Assembly (NCBI RefSeq): GCF_000213175.1
Contig: NW_009799099.1
Coordinates: 4,853,394 to 4,917,393 of the forward strand
DNA from: Neurospora tetrasperma FGSC 2508
Lineage: Eukaryota; Ascomycota; Sordariomycetes; Sordariales; Sordariaceae
Reading direction: 5' to 3'
Length of the DNA: 64,000 bases
Within the stretch, counting starts at the first letter, position 1; each line of letters begins with the position of its first letter. Shown here in pieces: positions 54,528-64,000 of this stretch. The translations under genes and the position numbers were made by a program. Below the pieces are notes generated by a model. That model ran no database searches. It had not been told where the DNA came from and saw only the letters and a program-made list of their open reading frames with translations.

Positions 54528-55884
54528 GTGGTTTGTAGTGATGAGGTATTCTTACTTATTGGTGAGGAGGAACAGGTTGCTGCTCTTGACTTCAAAAGGT
54601 GTTGGAGGCTGGTATTGGGCTTGTTATATATCCATTCGACGCATGGATGTTTTTGAGATAGCTTTCAGACTTTGTGGAAATACCTACTCCATCACCAACG
54701 TCAACAAAGGCTCTAGAGTTTTTTATGATCATCGCTTTTCCTTTCAGTAATGCAAACGGGGAGTGAATGCGCTGTCGTCACTTGCATGTAACTATCAGTC
54801 AAGGGATCCTATTGTATCACGGAAAAGAGCCGTGTTTCTTGCTGTATCATTTCTTTGTGACCGCTGTCTTAGTGACCGCAGCCTCAATGACTGCGGCCAC
54901 TTTTGTCGTTCTATCACTCTATTATCTATCAGACCATCATCTTGTTGAATGGCGAAGCACAAGGCGACCAAGAGTAGGTATCTCATACCATCCGATAATA
55001 CAATTGACAACATCAGACAACATTCTTCACGAGTGTTGCGAGGCAGTTAAATCTTCTTACGGACTCTTGAGCTGCAAAGTGTTCGAGGACGGTATGACGA
55101 TAAACGTGATGTTCAAAGTCTTCTCAGATATCCTTCAAGTCCTCCTCGCCTCAACCGCAGAAAATCATAATACCCTTCCAGCTTGGCTGCTTCCACCTTT
55201 TGCCAATGTCTACGCCTTTTTTTATCGCGATGTTGTCAAGACAGTTATGTACATCACCTCTCCGTCCTCCACGGGTGGATATGAACTCAGTGTCCGTCCG
55301 TATACAACCCTTCGATCAGAATCCTGCTAGAATAATCGACAACACAATGATACGGTTATCGGACTTAATGCAAGCTGTGCCTGCGAATATACAATTTAGC
55401 ACGAGAAACTATGCTACATCCGAGAATTTATTTTCTTCTTGCCTGGGAAACAGATTCAGACATATGTCCACAAGTGTTTAATAACCCTCCAAGTAGCTGG
55501 GCATGTCCTTGATTCCCTCTCCTCTTTGTAGTTATGGTATCCCCTTGGTTCTACCATTTAATGGCCAGGACAGTCCAAATCACAGGCACAACCTACTTCT
55601 CCAATCTGTCTACCCGTCCTCGAGCTTGGAAGCGGGTGGAAAACATTACGCTCACTTTTCATCTGGTCTTTCCCCCCCACCAGAACCTGAACTCGACGAC
55701 CTTTTCTTCACCTTCGCCTCGCCGCCATGAGGAGCACACGGACTGGGCAGGTAACCGATCCACCACCTACAAACTTTCCACAACTCACCCGAAATGTCGC
55801 AAGCTCCTTCGACTAGCTTGATCATCACAACTACAAACGCAAATCCATCCACAATCTCGATCTCCTCAGCGACCGACTCGCGCG
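54528..55884. other. Intergenic region before the large hypothetical gene
   Basis: No gene is supported. One plus-strand frame (54767-55330, 187 codons, with a hydrophobic stretch) was considered and not accepted. The last few hundred bases before 55885 are C-rich and presumably leader. Confidence 0.45.
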
Positions 55885-58800
55885 ATGGACACCCCAGTCG
55901 CCCCGATGGGCGATGAATCACCCCCTCCATGTCCTCCCCAGCCCCAAGAAAGCATCCTCAACCGCAAAATCCTCCCCCGCGGCCTCCCTCACAGCTTCTC
56001 GTCCAACCTCAACCGCGACGTCACCACCCCCAAGAGATCAAAAGTAAACAACCGCTCCGTCCGATCCATCATCGCGTCGTTTGAGAGCGCGGCGAGTAAT
56101 CAGCAGCCACCCCACTCACCACTTTTCGAGCCGATTACGCCGCAAAGCAGTATCATCAGAAGTGGCGCGTCGACGGGCGCGAGTCTGGCGAGTTTTCGGA
56201 GGGTGAAGGGTAGTCAGGGTCGGGACAGGGGGGTTAGTGAGTGTCACGATGCGAGGAGGAGTCAACCTGGTGAGGATGGGACAGAGGGGTATAGTGACGC
56301 ACGAGCTGGCATGGAAGGTACCAGAAGCGTTTCGACACCTGTCATCCCAAGGATGAGCTCCATCATGCCCTTTGGTGTGGAAGAAGAGGATTCGTTGACG
56401 TTGGTGAATTACAAGTCGTATTTCAACCAGCCATTGGCGAGGTGTCTCGATGAGTTTGTCGGTTTTGAGGATGAAGGCAAGGATTCCCCCAAAGAGAAGA
56501 AAAGCAAGAAGGAACACGACGAGTACAAGCTGAACGACAAGATCGACGACGTCGACAAACAAAACATACCCCTCCGTATCACGAAACGACAGGACAGAGT
56601 CAAGACGGCGGCGGCCCAAACCGAGATCCAGCCTACCACAAGTGCCCCGCGACCCGTACGACAGCAAACGAAGAGACCGAGTCTCACGCACAGAAAGTCC
56701 TCGGCCTCGGTCATTGCTTTGGAAAAGCTCATGCACGAGCTCGAAAACTTCTCGATCAGCCCGCCGTTGGAGGAAGAAGAGAGCGAAATCATCGCCATGC
56801 CCGAAGACAAGCCAATCATTCGCCGCGACCCAAAGGAAGTCCAGGACTATTGGTGGGGAGTCCGTCGGAGCCTTTGGGTTGACGAAGACGAGGTTTACAG
56901 CCCAGAGGCCTACCCTGAGTCCAATATCACAACATCAAGTGATATCCCCAAGATCCAACTACCTCTGCCGGGGACAACCGCTGTCTCGGCAAGGGCATCA
57001 TGCGCCTTCGATAAGCAGATTCCGCTACCAGCACCTCCTATCCCTTTCCGCTCTCCGAGCAGAGTATCTAGAGACGTTTCCGGAGGGAATTTGCCATTCG
57101 GCACCCCGACTCGCTTGCCGAACAGGTCGATATCCTCCAAGTCCACATCTCCCCTGAAATACTCAGTACTGGCAGCGGGCCACCCTCCGCCCTCACCGTC
57201 CGCTTCTGTCAGGCCCGAGCCTCCAACGCCCCAATCCCCACCGACTCTGTATCGGCAGAGTCCAAGCCCGCCCTCCAGGGGCTCCAATCAGCCAGTCTCT
57301 CCCCCTTTGTCGACAGCGGGTAAGGATAACTACTCGAATGGGAATACCCCAAAAGCTTCTTCAGCCAAGGAAGCAGACCTTCCCTTCTTGAATCATGAAC
57401 ACAGCCAATCTCGTGACCCAAGCTCGTCATCACTCGATGTGAATGCGAGCACATCGCAAGTCGACTGGGACTCGGCCTCGGAATACGGAGACGAAGAAGT
57501 GCGTAAACAGAAAGCCGAGGAGAATCAGTGTCGTCAGACCCAACCAAATGGTCCTTCGTTAGACGAGATTGACGGATTGTACAGCGGAATTCCGACCGAT
57601 TCTGCGATTCCTTCCCCAGCTACAGCTATCGACGTTGGAGGCAGCCAGGAGAATACACCTAAAGCCGAGTCCGCTTTCGAGCAGATCAAGAAGCGGATCG
57701 AAATCAGAAAAGAGAAGACACGGTCTAGTCACAGTCGTCACTCTTCTCTGATGCTGTTAAGCGCCAGCTCACCAGGCGAGATTTCCGAATACCAACAACC
57801 CAATCAAGTTCTGCAACAAAACCAACCCCAGGAAGAGCAGGAACCCTCTAACCGTCACTCCGACTCACACAATATTGGCAACCGCCGTCACAGCAGTCGC
57901 CGCCTCCACCTCTCAGCCATGAACCTTCCCGGCCTCCGCCACCTCCGCAGCCGCCACAGTAGATCTTCCCTCTCCAGTCCCGACTCTGTCGACGGCCTCA
58001 AAACGCCCACCACCGCCAATAGCGCCACCAGCTTCAGTAGTACCCGCGCGAATATTAGCAGTCCCGTTCCCATCCTCAGTGCCGGCATCAGCAACCCCAT
58101 CAGCATCCCTTACTCAGCCACCCGGTCGGCTTGCTCTTCTTTCGTCTCTCAATCGGAATCTGGAACGGGAAGTTCTTGTCAGAATCAGGGCGAGGGCCAA
58201 AAAACGCCAACGGACAAGGGAGAAACATATAAAACGGGAAAAGAAACGACGGTGGGAAAGACGGAAACCAGTGCGACCGTGGTGGTTTACCCTTCGCGAT
58301 CCGTAACGAAGGTGCCAAAGTTGGAGGATGCTCCAAAGGGTGGTGGAGGGTTTAGAGGACATTTTCGATGGAGGAACAAGAGTCGGGGAGAGGACAAAGA
58401 CAAAGATAAGGAGATGGAGAATTCTTCGATGGCGAACGGCAATGTGGATGAGTTCTTGAACTCACACAAAAGGATGAACAGTCTGAAGAAAGAAGGGAGT
58501 GGCACCCAGCAAGCCCGGGCTGTGGATATGGAGGAGGGAAGGATCGATCCTCGCCATCCCCACAAAGAGAAACTTCATCAACGGGTTGGATTCACTGAAG
58601 CCACAACCGGCCTCACCTCAAGCACCAGCGCTTCCAGCATCCCACTCTCCACAGCTCACCACTTCAACTCCCAGTCCGAAACTACAGGTACAAGTAATCA
58701 CCGCCTCGCCTCTCAAGATGACACCCACCTCTACAAGAACCATCATCATGACCAAACTCCCACCCAAATCCAAATCCCCCACCCGACATACGCCAACACC

Positions 58801-59235
58801 ATCTCCTCTTTCACCTACACCACCACCCCAATATTCAACACCATTAATAATCCCAAGAACTCCCACACATCCACCACTGATGACACACCCCCCTCAAAAA
58901 GTAACCCAACAGCCGGGCGCTCTCGGCAAGACCACCTCTCCGAAATCCAATCCTTCCTCCTTGACAACAACAACAAAGACAGCTTTGATACCTCTACCGT
59001 GCAGTCCATACGCCCCTCGCTTCAATCGCAGTCGCAGCCGCAGTCGCGATCTTTGCATTCTTTGCACTCCATTCCCGAGTCCAACTCCACTGGGAGTATG
59101 TACAGTCAAAGAAGTCAAGATGAAGAGGAGGCAGAGGAGGACCAAAAGAGGGAGGAGGCGTCGATGTTGATTGGGGAGGTTTTGGAGACTGTTAGGAGTT
59201 TGGGGGAGGAAGTGGTGAAGAGGGGTCAGAGTTAA
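55885..59235 (+). CDS. Large low-complexity hypothetical protein, 1116 aa
   Basis: Not recognised. One uninterrupted exon of 1116 codons from the ATG at 55885. Most of the protein is Ser/Thr/Pro/Gln-rich and probably disordered, with scattered conserved-looking islands: ILNRKILPRGLPHSF, KRSKVNNRSVRSIIASFESA, LTLVNYKSYFNQPLARCLDE with FVGFEDEG, VIALEKLMHELENFSISPPL, YWWGVRRSLWVDEDEVYSPE, a charged run FEQIKKRIEIRKEKTRSSHS, HFRWRNKSRGEDKDKDKEME and a short C-terminal helix EEASMLIGEVLETVRSLGEE. Island-in-disorder proteins of this kind are often cytoskeletal, polarity or signalling scaffolds in fungi, but no domain proves this. It is convergent with the next gene, with 753 nt between stop codons. 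Confidence 0.85.
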   Translation: MDTPVAPMGDESPPPCPPQPQESILNRKILPRGLPHSFSSNLNRDVTTPKRSKVNNRSVRSIIASFESAASNQQPPHSPLFEPITPQSSIIRSGASTGASLASFRRVKGSQGRDRGVSECHDARRSQPGEDGTEGYSDARAGMEGTRSVSTPVIPRMSSIMPFGVEEEDSLTLVNYKSYFNQPLARCLDEFVGFEDEGKDSPKEKKSKKEHDEYKLNDKIDDVDKQNIPLRITKRQDRVKTAAAQTEIQPTTSAPRPVRQQTKRPSLTHRKSSASVIALEKLMHELENFSISPPLEEEESEIIAMPEDKPIIRRDPKEVQDYWWGVRRSLWVDEDEVYSPEAYPESNITTSSDIPKIQLPLPGTTAVSARASCAFDKQIPLPAPPIPFRSPSRVSRDVSGGNLPFGTPTRLPNRSISSKSTSPLKYSVLAAGHPPPSPSASVRPEPPTPQSPPTLYRQSPSPPSRGSNQPVSPPLSTAGKDNYSNGNTPKASSAKEADLPFLNHEHSQSRDPSSSSLDVNASTSQVDWDSASEYGDEEVRKQKAEENQCRQTQPNGPSLDEIDGLYSGIPTDSAIPSPATAIDVGGSQENTPKAESAFEQIKKRIEIRKEKTRSSHSRHSSLMLLSASSPGEISEYQQPNQVLQQNQPQEEQEPSNRHSDSHNIGNRRHSSRRLHLSAMNLPGLRHLRSRHSRSSLSSPDSVDGLKTPTTANSATSFSSTRANISSPVPILSAGISNPISIPYSATRSACSSFVSQSESGTGSSCQNQGEGQKTPTDKGETYKTGKETTVGKTETSATVVVYPSRSVTKVPKLEDAPKGGGGFRGHFRWRNKSRGEDKDKDKEMENSSMANGNVDEFLNSHKRMNSLKKEGSGTQQARAVDMEEGRIDPRHPHKEKLHQRVGFTEATTGLTSSTSASSIPLSTAHHFNSQSETTGTSNHRLASQDDTHLYKNHHHDQTPTQIQIPHPTYANTISSFTYTTTPIFNTINNPKNSHTSTTDDTPPSKSNPTAGRSRQDHLSEIQSFLLDNNNKDSFDTSTVQSIRPSLQSQSQPQSRSLHSLHSIPESNSTGSMYSQRSQDEEEAEEDQKREEASMLIGEVLETVRSLGEEVVKRGQS

Positions 59236-59988
59236 GGAAGTTCTAGGAATGGGAATGGGAAGTTTCAGGGGGTGGGAAAGGGGGGTGGAATGGAGGTGGG
59301 AAATTGTGAAGAAAGGGATGAGGAGGAGAATAAGCACAGAGGGGAAAGGAACAAGGGAGAAAAGGGGAGTAGGGGTCATATGTGTAGGTGTAGCTGTTAA
59401 AGATACTTTGATCATGGATTTGAAATGGAATTGATGCTCTATCTAGGGACTTTAACGTTGGCGTTACACAATGGACAGGGACGTTGGTTTTGAGTGTGGG
59501 GGAAGGACGAATCGGTGTTTAGCTTAAGTTGCCTCTATCTATTTATGTCTCTGACTTGACTTGGGTATATCCGCGGGTAAGAGGCTCAATTTGAATCAAG
59601 AAAGAAAAGCCCACATCTAGTTGACGTCGTTGTTGCTCAGTTAGTCTTATATAAAAATGTTTGATGCCTTTAGTTTAGCAAAGGACGCAGTGACACTCGA
59701 GCGTAATCGTGTATTACCACAACATTTTCCTGAAAATGCACATATCCATCGTAGGGAAAACTCTGAGGCTTATTCATCATGTCTTTCGTTCAGGGACAAA
59801 ATGGTTCCAAAGCTCTGCGAGCCCATCTCGGATCCCACTCACCACTACCCATCAGCATACCTAATACAAGGATCAAGCACTTTGGTAAACATCACTCAGT
59901 GATCACTCCTTTACCTTCCATGATAACCACAACTAGAATTCTCTCCGAGAGAAATACCTATTCAAACCACCCTACCTTCTCTCCGTCC
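59236..59988. other. Intergenic region between convergent large genes
   Basis: Nothing coding is seen. It should contain the two 3' ends. The first 150 bases are G/A-rich on the plus strand. Confidence 0.55.
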
Positions 59989-62900
59989 TCACTGTCCAAT
60001 ACCAGGAGTAACGAACTCACCCTTCTCCGTGTCCGTCTCCGTCTCCGTTCCCTCGTCTTCCAACTCCCTAACCTCGATGTTCACTCCTCCTCTTCCTCCT
60101 CCTCTTTCATTCACCCTCCCATTCCCACCATCCACGATCCTCCATCCCCCCCTCCCATATTCATAACCACCTCTTACGTCATTATATCCCGTCCCTGTCC
60201 TGATTCTTTCTCTTTCTCTTTCTCTTTTCCTTTCCCATTCCCATGAACCTTCCACATCTCCTCCTCCTCCGTCTCTCTTTCTATTTCCCTCTGCACACCC
60301 TCTTCTTTCTCCGTGTCCATTCATGTTGGTTTCGGGTGCATCATCAGATGGTACTTCTAGACAGCCATCATCACCAAGCTTAGAGGTACTCTCAAACTCG
60401 CCATCAACACCTCTACTGTCAGAGGAGGAGGACGAATGTGATGACGGTGGAACAACATACTCCTCCACTTCTTCCAACGGTATAATCAACAAATCCGTTT
60501 CCACCTGAAACGACGCCGTTCTCGCATGTCTTAACAGTCCATCATTCTCTCTTTCTCTTTCTCCTGTTTCTTCCTCCTCTAGTGTACCTCTACTGTCGTT
60601 TCCACTGTCCATGGTGCCAGTGTCAGTAGTACCAGTAGTGGTCTGATCACTGTACGTCCGGGAATGGGAATGGGAATGCGTTCTGGAAGCCGAGGAAGAA
60701 TCGTCGTTGGTAGTGATTTCATCGAGGGACGAGACGCGAGAAGAGCCGGTTGTCGTGGTTGTGGAAGTGGTTAGGGATCGTTTCCTGTTGGAGCTTGAGA
60801 ATTTGGTTTCGTACCAAGAGCTCGGACCGGCGTGGGAGCTGCTGTTTTTGCTGTTCGGCTTGTTCTCTCTCTTGCTGTTCTTAAAGACGCGGGGGCTCCT
60901 ACCCCTGGTGGAAACGATGGAAATACTCAGAGACCAAGAAGTTTTATATGAGCGATGATTGCCGTTACTGTTGCTTTTGGTGTTTCTGCTACTTTTACTG
61001 TAGTGGTTTTGAGGATGACTGCGTCCATGTTTGTCGGCGCTTTGGTGCCTTAGATTGTCCTGTATTTCGGGATCCTCTTCCTCGGTGTTGCTGTTGCTTT
61101 CTTCGGAAACATGGGACAGCAGAGCAGGGGAAACAGGGGCGGAAGAAGAAGCACAAGAAGAAGAAGAAGCTATAGCTGTTGAAGCACGGGGAGAAGAACG
61201 GGTGAAGAACATGTCGGGCGTTCGCTGGCTGAGACCAACATATGATGGGGCTCGGCCGTAGAGGTAATTGTTTACTTCGTCGTACCGTTCATGTTCATAT
61301 TCATGTTCCTGTGTATTAATCCCCTGGTAATATTCTTGATTCGAATCGAAAGTTGTGTTGGAAGTGATCTCGGCGGCAACGTGTCCGGATGAGCTCGATA
61401 TCGAACGATCTTCTTCGCTTTCTAGGATTTGCCGGTGGCTGTATGGGTGATTCTCGTGTTTCAGCAACCTCTGCGACCGATTTGTTCTCTGCGGTCCAGC
61501 CGGTAGTTTCAGGGGTGCCTTCGTCGGTGTCTTTGTCCATGTCTCCGTCCATACCCTCGTTGGTATCTGCTCGCTCGTCGTAGGCCTCAAGCTCTTCGTC
61601 TTCAAGTTCGAAAGTTCTTCCACTGCTGGATAGTAAGTTTCTCCCCCCTTCACAAAACCATAAAAACCTGGTTTCACAGAGTCACCATGCCTGTTTTCGC
61701 TGCGAGTTACCAACCGGAAACTGTTGTCTCTCTCTTCACCGTGATTGCCGTGTCGAGAAGGAGTCAAATTCCGACGCACCGCAGACTCCTGAAAGGTCCC
61801 TGAAAGATGGCCTGTGGGTGAGTGAGTAAAGGCGGTGAACTCTGGCGCCTTGCTAAAGTCCCCGGAGATCTGCAGCGGTGGGAGCGCCCAAGTGGCCTGG
61901 TATGGCGGGAGTAATGAGCCTAGGTACATTGGGGAGGATCGTAGTGCGGGTCGAGGTGGGAATTGGTCTTCGGGTGGCGTTTGGTTGCTGGAAATGGACC
62001 ACGAAGAGCGAGTGGAGGTGGTCGTCTGGTAAGAGGGAACCGGTCTTTGATATGTCTGCAATAATGACCCGTTTTCTTGGTTCCCAGTGGGCGTCGTTTC
62101 TCGTAAAAGGAGTGCCTTGGTACAATTGTAACACTTGCACCGTTCCTTCGGGCCCGAAGATCGACGAGGAGGCGGGAAACCACGTGTTTGAGTCTTGAAG
62201 ACGGAATCCTCGTGGTACAGACTGTAATCAATTCCTTTGCCTTTTTCCTCAGCTGACCTGGGTCGTTTCCCTTCCTCGAAATGACTCACTTCGTCATCGT
62301 CGATGTACCAAGTCGTCGGGGGCGCCACCATGGATTCATTGTCGGACTTATCTGTCTTGTTGTCCCGGGCCATTGTTGTTGTCGTTTCTGGCACTTCCAT
62401 AGTTGCTGATTTTGAAAAAGAATGTTTTGGACGTGGGAGTAATGAAGGAAGAAGAAATGCTCCCGCTGGAGACTCGGAAGAAGGATGTTGGTCGTTTATA
62501 CCTTTCACCTCGCCCAGGTGCCTCCCCTTCCAGTGTGGATGCAGGAGGCTCGTATCAACAATTTTTGCTTTTGCTGCATTGTACGGCCTTGTTGATGTTG
62601 CAGTCCGACTTGCTGAACGTGCCTTGCTTTTGTCCGTCGACAAAACCAGCAGCTTTTTAACCTTTTCCATGCCCCGCTTCCAAAGTCTGGAGGTCCGGTT
62701 CTTCTGCTTGCTTTGCATCTTCTCATGCTCATGCACTTCCCTGCCTTGGCCTGCATTATTGGCATATTTCCGGTTGGCCGTATCCTTCTCCTCAGCCTGC
62801 CCCAGGCGGTTTCTCCTAGAGCCGGAACTTGTTTTGGTCGAGCCAACACCAATCCCCTCAGCCATGTACAACTGCTCCATGACCACCGAGTTTCGCGGCG

Positions 62901-63984
62901 GCTTTGGTACCGGTGAAGGTGCTGGTATACTTGTGGTCTCATCCCCAGGGCCAAGTGCAAGCTGCCACCGAGTCTGCTCCGCTGCTGCAGCCGCTGCCGC
63001 CGCCGGTTTCTCCTTTGACTTCTGCCCTCCGGATTCCCCCAGTCCGTTATCTCCCTTCCATCCGCGCTTCCAACTCCACCTCGCTTCCTTCTTCCTTTCC
63101 CCTTCTTCCCCTCTCCGTCCTGCAGCAGCAGCAGCAGCAGCACCCCCATCCTTCGAACCTCTCAACCCTTTCAAAGTCCCCAACTCCCTCCCCCACCTCT
63201 TAACCCTATCCCTCATCCCCCCTTTCTTCTCCCGTGGATGACACCCCTCAATGATCCTCCTCGCCGCCTCCTGGGCCTTCTTGTTCCGCTTGGGATCATG
63301 TCTCCATTCCCTGCTGCTAAAGTTGCTGCTTCTCCTCAATAATGCTAACCTTTTCGCTCTCAACCCCGATTCTGAAAAGGTGCTGTTGGTTGGGAATATG
63401 TCAAGGGGGTCAGAGGGGAAGATTGGTTCCGTGACTGGGTCGGTAAGAGGGTGGGAAACGGGGTTGGAAATGGGAAAGGAAACGCTCGTTATGGGTGTTT
63501 CTGAGCGGTCACAGCCATGTGGACAGGGGTGATGATGATGATGGTCGGAAGGAGCTGAGGGGTGGGTACACCAGTCTATCGGGACTGGAGGGGGTGTGGA
63601 AGATGGGATGGAGAGGGATAGAAGGGGAGGGGAGGAGGCAAGTTGCTGTGATAGTGATGCGGTGTAGTCCGGGAGAATGGCGTCACCGCCGTTGGTTGTT
63701 GTCGTGGTGCTGGCGGTGATGTTATAACGGCGGAGAACGGTGCCGCCGCTGTAGTGGGTTGTCGTGGTGGTGTTCCTGGATCCGCTGGATACGAGGGAGG
63801 TGGTGCTTCGTGGGCCTGCTCGCGAACCCGTCTGGATTTGGAGTTGAGATTCGTGGTTGGGGTGTACACCGGTCGGTTTTGGCTTCCACGCCCGTGAGCT
63901 TGACCTTGACCTTGACCTTGACCGCGATGGAGGTAAGAGACTCGCCCAGGATGGCGATGGGTCGACGATAGCTCGCGCCGCCAT
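59989..63984 (-). CDS. Large low-complexity hypothetical protein, 1331 aa
   Basis: Not recognised. One open frame of 1331 codons from the ATG at 63984-63982 (context AAGATGGCGG), with no clear intron. The N-terminus MAARAIVDPSPSWASLLPPS is followed by an SR repeat (SRSRSRSRSSSR) and a His-rich spot (DHHHHHPCPHGCD near residue 148). A basic segment near 215-300 (LRAKRLALLRRSSNFSSREW, RHDPKRNKKAQEAARRIIEG) looks helical. Two alanine runs coded by GCA/GCN repeats (63120-63141 and 62977-63003) follow. A CKCYNC motif lies near residue 614. The C-terminal half is Ser/Thr/Asn-rich, and the end is Glu/Arg/Gly-rich (EWERKRERERERI). Coding is supported by length and by Kozak context, but a missed intron cannot be excluded. 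Confidence 0.8.
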   Translation of the reverse strand: MAARAIVDPSPSWASLLPPSRSRSRSRSSSRAWKPKPTGVHPNHESQLQIQTGSRAGPRSTTSLVSSGSRNTTTTTHYSGGTVLRRYNITASTTTTTNGGDAILPDYTASLSQQLASSPPLLSLSIPSSTPPPVPIDWCTHPSAPSDHHHHHPCPHGCDRSETPITSVSFPISNPVSHPLTDPVTEPIFPSDPLDIFPTNSTFSESGLRAKRLALLRRSSNFSSREWRHDPKRNKKAQEAARRIIEGCHPREKKGGMRDRVKRWGRELGTLKGLRGSKDGGAAAAAAAGRRGEEGERKKEARWSWKRGWKGDNGLGESGGQKSKEKPAAAAAAAAEQTRWQLALGPGDETTSIPAPSPVPKPPRNSVVMEQLYMAEGIGVGSTKTSSGSRRNRLGQAEEKDTANRKYANNAGQGREVHEHEKMQSKQKNRTSRLWKRGMEKVKKLLVLSTDKSKARSASRTATSTRPYNAAKAKIVDTSLLHPHWKGRHLGEVKGINDQHPSSESPAGAFLLPSLLPRPKHSFSKSATMEVPETTTTMARDNKTDKSDNESMVAPPTTWYIDDDEVSHFEEGKRPRSAEEKGKGIDYSLYHEDSVFKTQTRGFPPPRRSSGPKERCKCYNCTKALLLRETTPTGNQENGSLLQTYQRPVPSYQTTTSTRSSWSISSNQTPPEDQFPPRPALRSSPMYLGSLLPPYQATWALPPLQISGDFSKAPEFTAFTHSPTGHLSGTFQESAVRRNLTPSRHGNHGEERDNSFRLVTRSENRHGDSVKPGFYGFVKGGETYYPAVEELSNLKTKSLRPTTSEQIPTRVWTETWTKTPTKAPLKLPAGPQRTNRSQRLLKHENHPYSHRQILESEEDRSISSSSGHVAAEITSNTTFDSNQEYYQGINTQEHEYEHERYDEVNNYLYGRAPSYVGLSQRTPDMFFTRSSPRASTAIASSSSCASSSAPVSPALLSHVSEESNSNTEEEDPEIQDNLRHQSADKHGRSHPQNHYSKSSRNTKSNSNGNHRSYKTSWSLSISIVSTRGRSPRVFKNSKRENKPNSKNSSSHAGPSSWYETKFSSSNRKRSLTTSTTTTTGSSRVSSLDEITTNDDSSSASRTHSHSHSRTYSDQTTTGTTDTGTMDSGNDSRGTLEEEETGERERENDGLLRHARTASFQVETDLLIIPLEEVEEYVVPPSSHSSSSSDSRGVDGEFESTSKLGDDGCLEVPSDDAPETNMNGHGERRGCAEGNRKRDGGGGDVEGSWEWERKRERERERIRTGTGYNDVRGGYEYGRGGWRIVDGGNGRVNERGGGRGGVNIEVRELEDEGTETETDTEKGEFVTPGIGQ

Positions 63985-64000
63985 CTTCGTTCCTCCTCGC

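Noticed and set aside
54767-55330. 187-codon plus-strand frame with a hydrophobic stretch
   Set aside because: No domain, poor start context and irregular composition. Could be chance; comparison with related genomes would decide.
1-64000. CRISPR arrays, rRNA operons, prokaryotic operons, integrated viral or LTR elements
   Set aside because: None seen. No regularly spaced repeats, no dispersed 5S rRNA match that I recognise, and no reverse transcriptase, integrase or capsid-type protein in any long frame.

Overview
The window looks like nuclear DNA of a filamentous ascomycete, most likely a Sordariomycete and perhaps Neurospora or a close relative (inferred). The evidence is as follows. Introns are 50-90 nt with GTRAGT donors, CTAAC-like branch sites and YAG acceptors. 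Start contexts resemble CAAAATGG. The gene content is typically fungal: a HET-domain protein, a fungal lipoxygenase, a GH35 beta-galactosidase, an AzgA-type purine permease, a cAMP-receptor-like GPCR, and fungal C2H2 proteins with polyglutamine tracts. Two assembly gaps (17052-17790 and 52819-53504) border long poly-C runs.

Layout, left half. A lipoxygenase on the minus strand (1-1598, C-terminus cut by the window edge) is divergent from an intronless HET-domain gene (3424-6024). A membrane protein with one intron follows (6582-7928), then a secreted GH35 beta-galactosidase with three exons (9320-12485). The latter is convergent with a methyltransferase-like gene on the minus strand (13834-15987). 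A nine-exon adenine/guanine/hypoxanthine permease (20071-22368) and a three-exon cAMP-type GPCR (26286-27853) follow.

Layout, right half. This part is gene-poor and rich in regulatory-type proteins: a basic, low-complexity protein (33103-34152), a five-exon C2H2 protein (35915-39102), and a related intronless C2H2 protein (47304-49532). They are separated by apparently non-coding stretches of 5-8 kb. A possible small membrane protein lies at 54207-54527. The window ends with two large, intronless, low-complexity genes arranged tail to tail (55885-59235 plus, 59989-63984 minus).

There is no operon logic here; the genes are independent units. Loose themes are nutrient acquisition (beta-galactosidase, purine permease), nutrient or cAMP-type sensing (GPCR), oxylipin formation (lipoxygenase) and non-self recognition (HET). 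No complete undescribed system stands out. The most interesting sequence-level signals are a 153-bp in-frame duplication across the HET gene start codon, two MITE-like DNA elements (24028-24194 and 29277-29629), a GTAC-rich inverted-repeat patch at 2174-2611, and the two C2H2 genes sharing a finger module.
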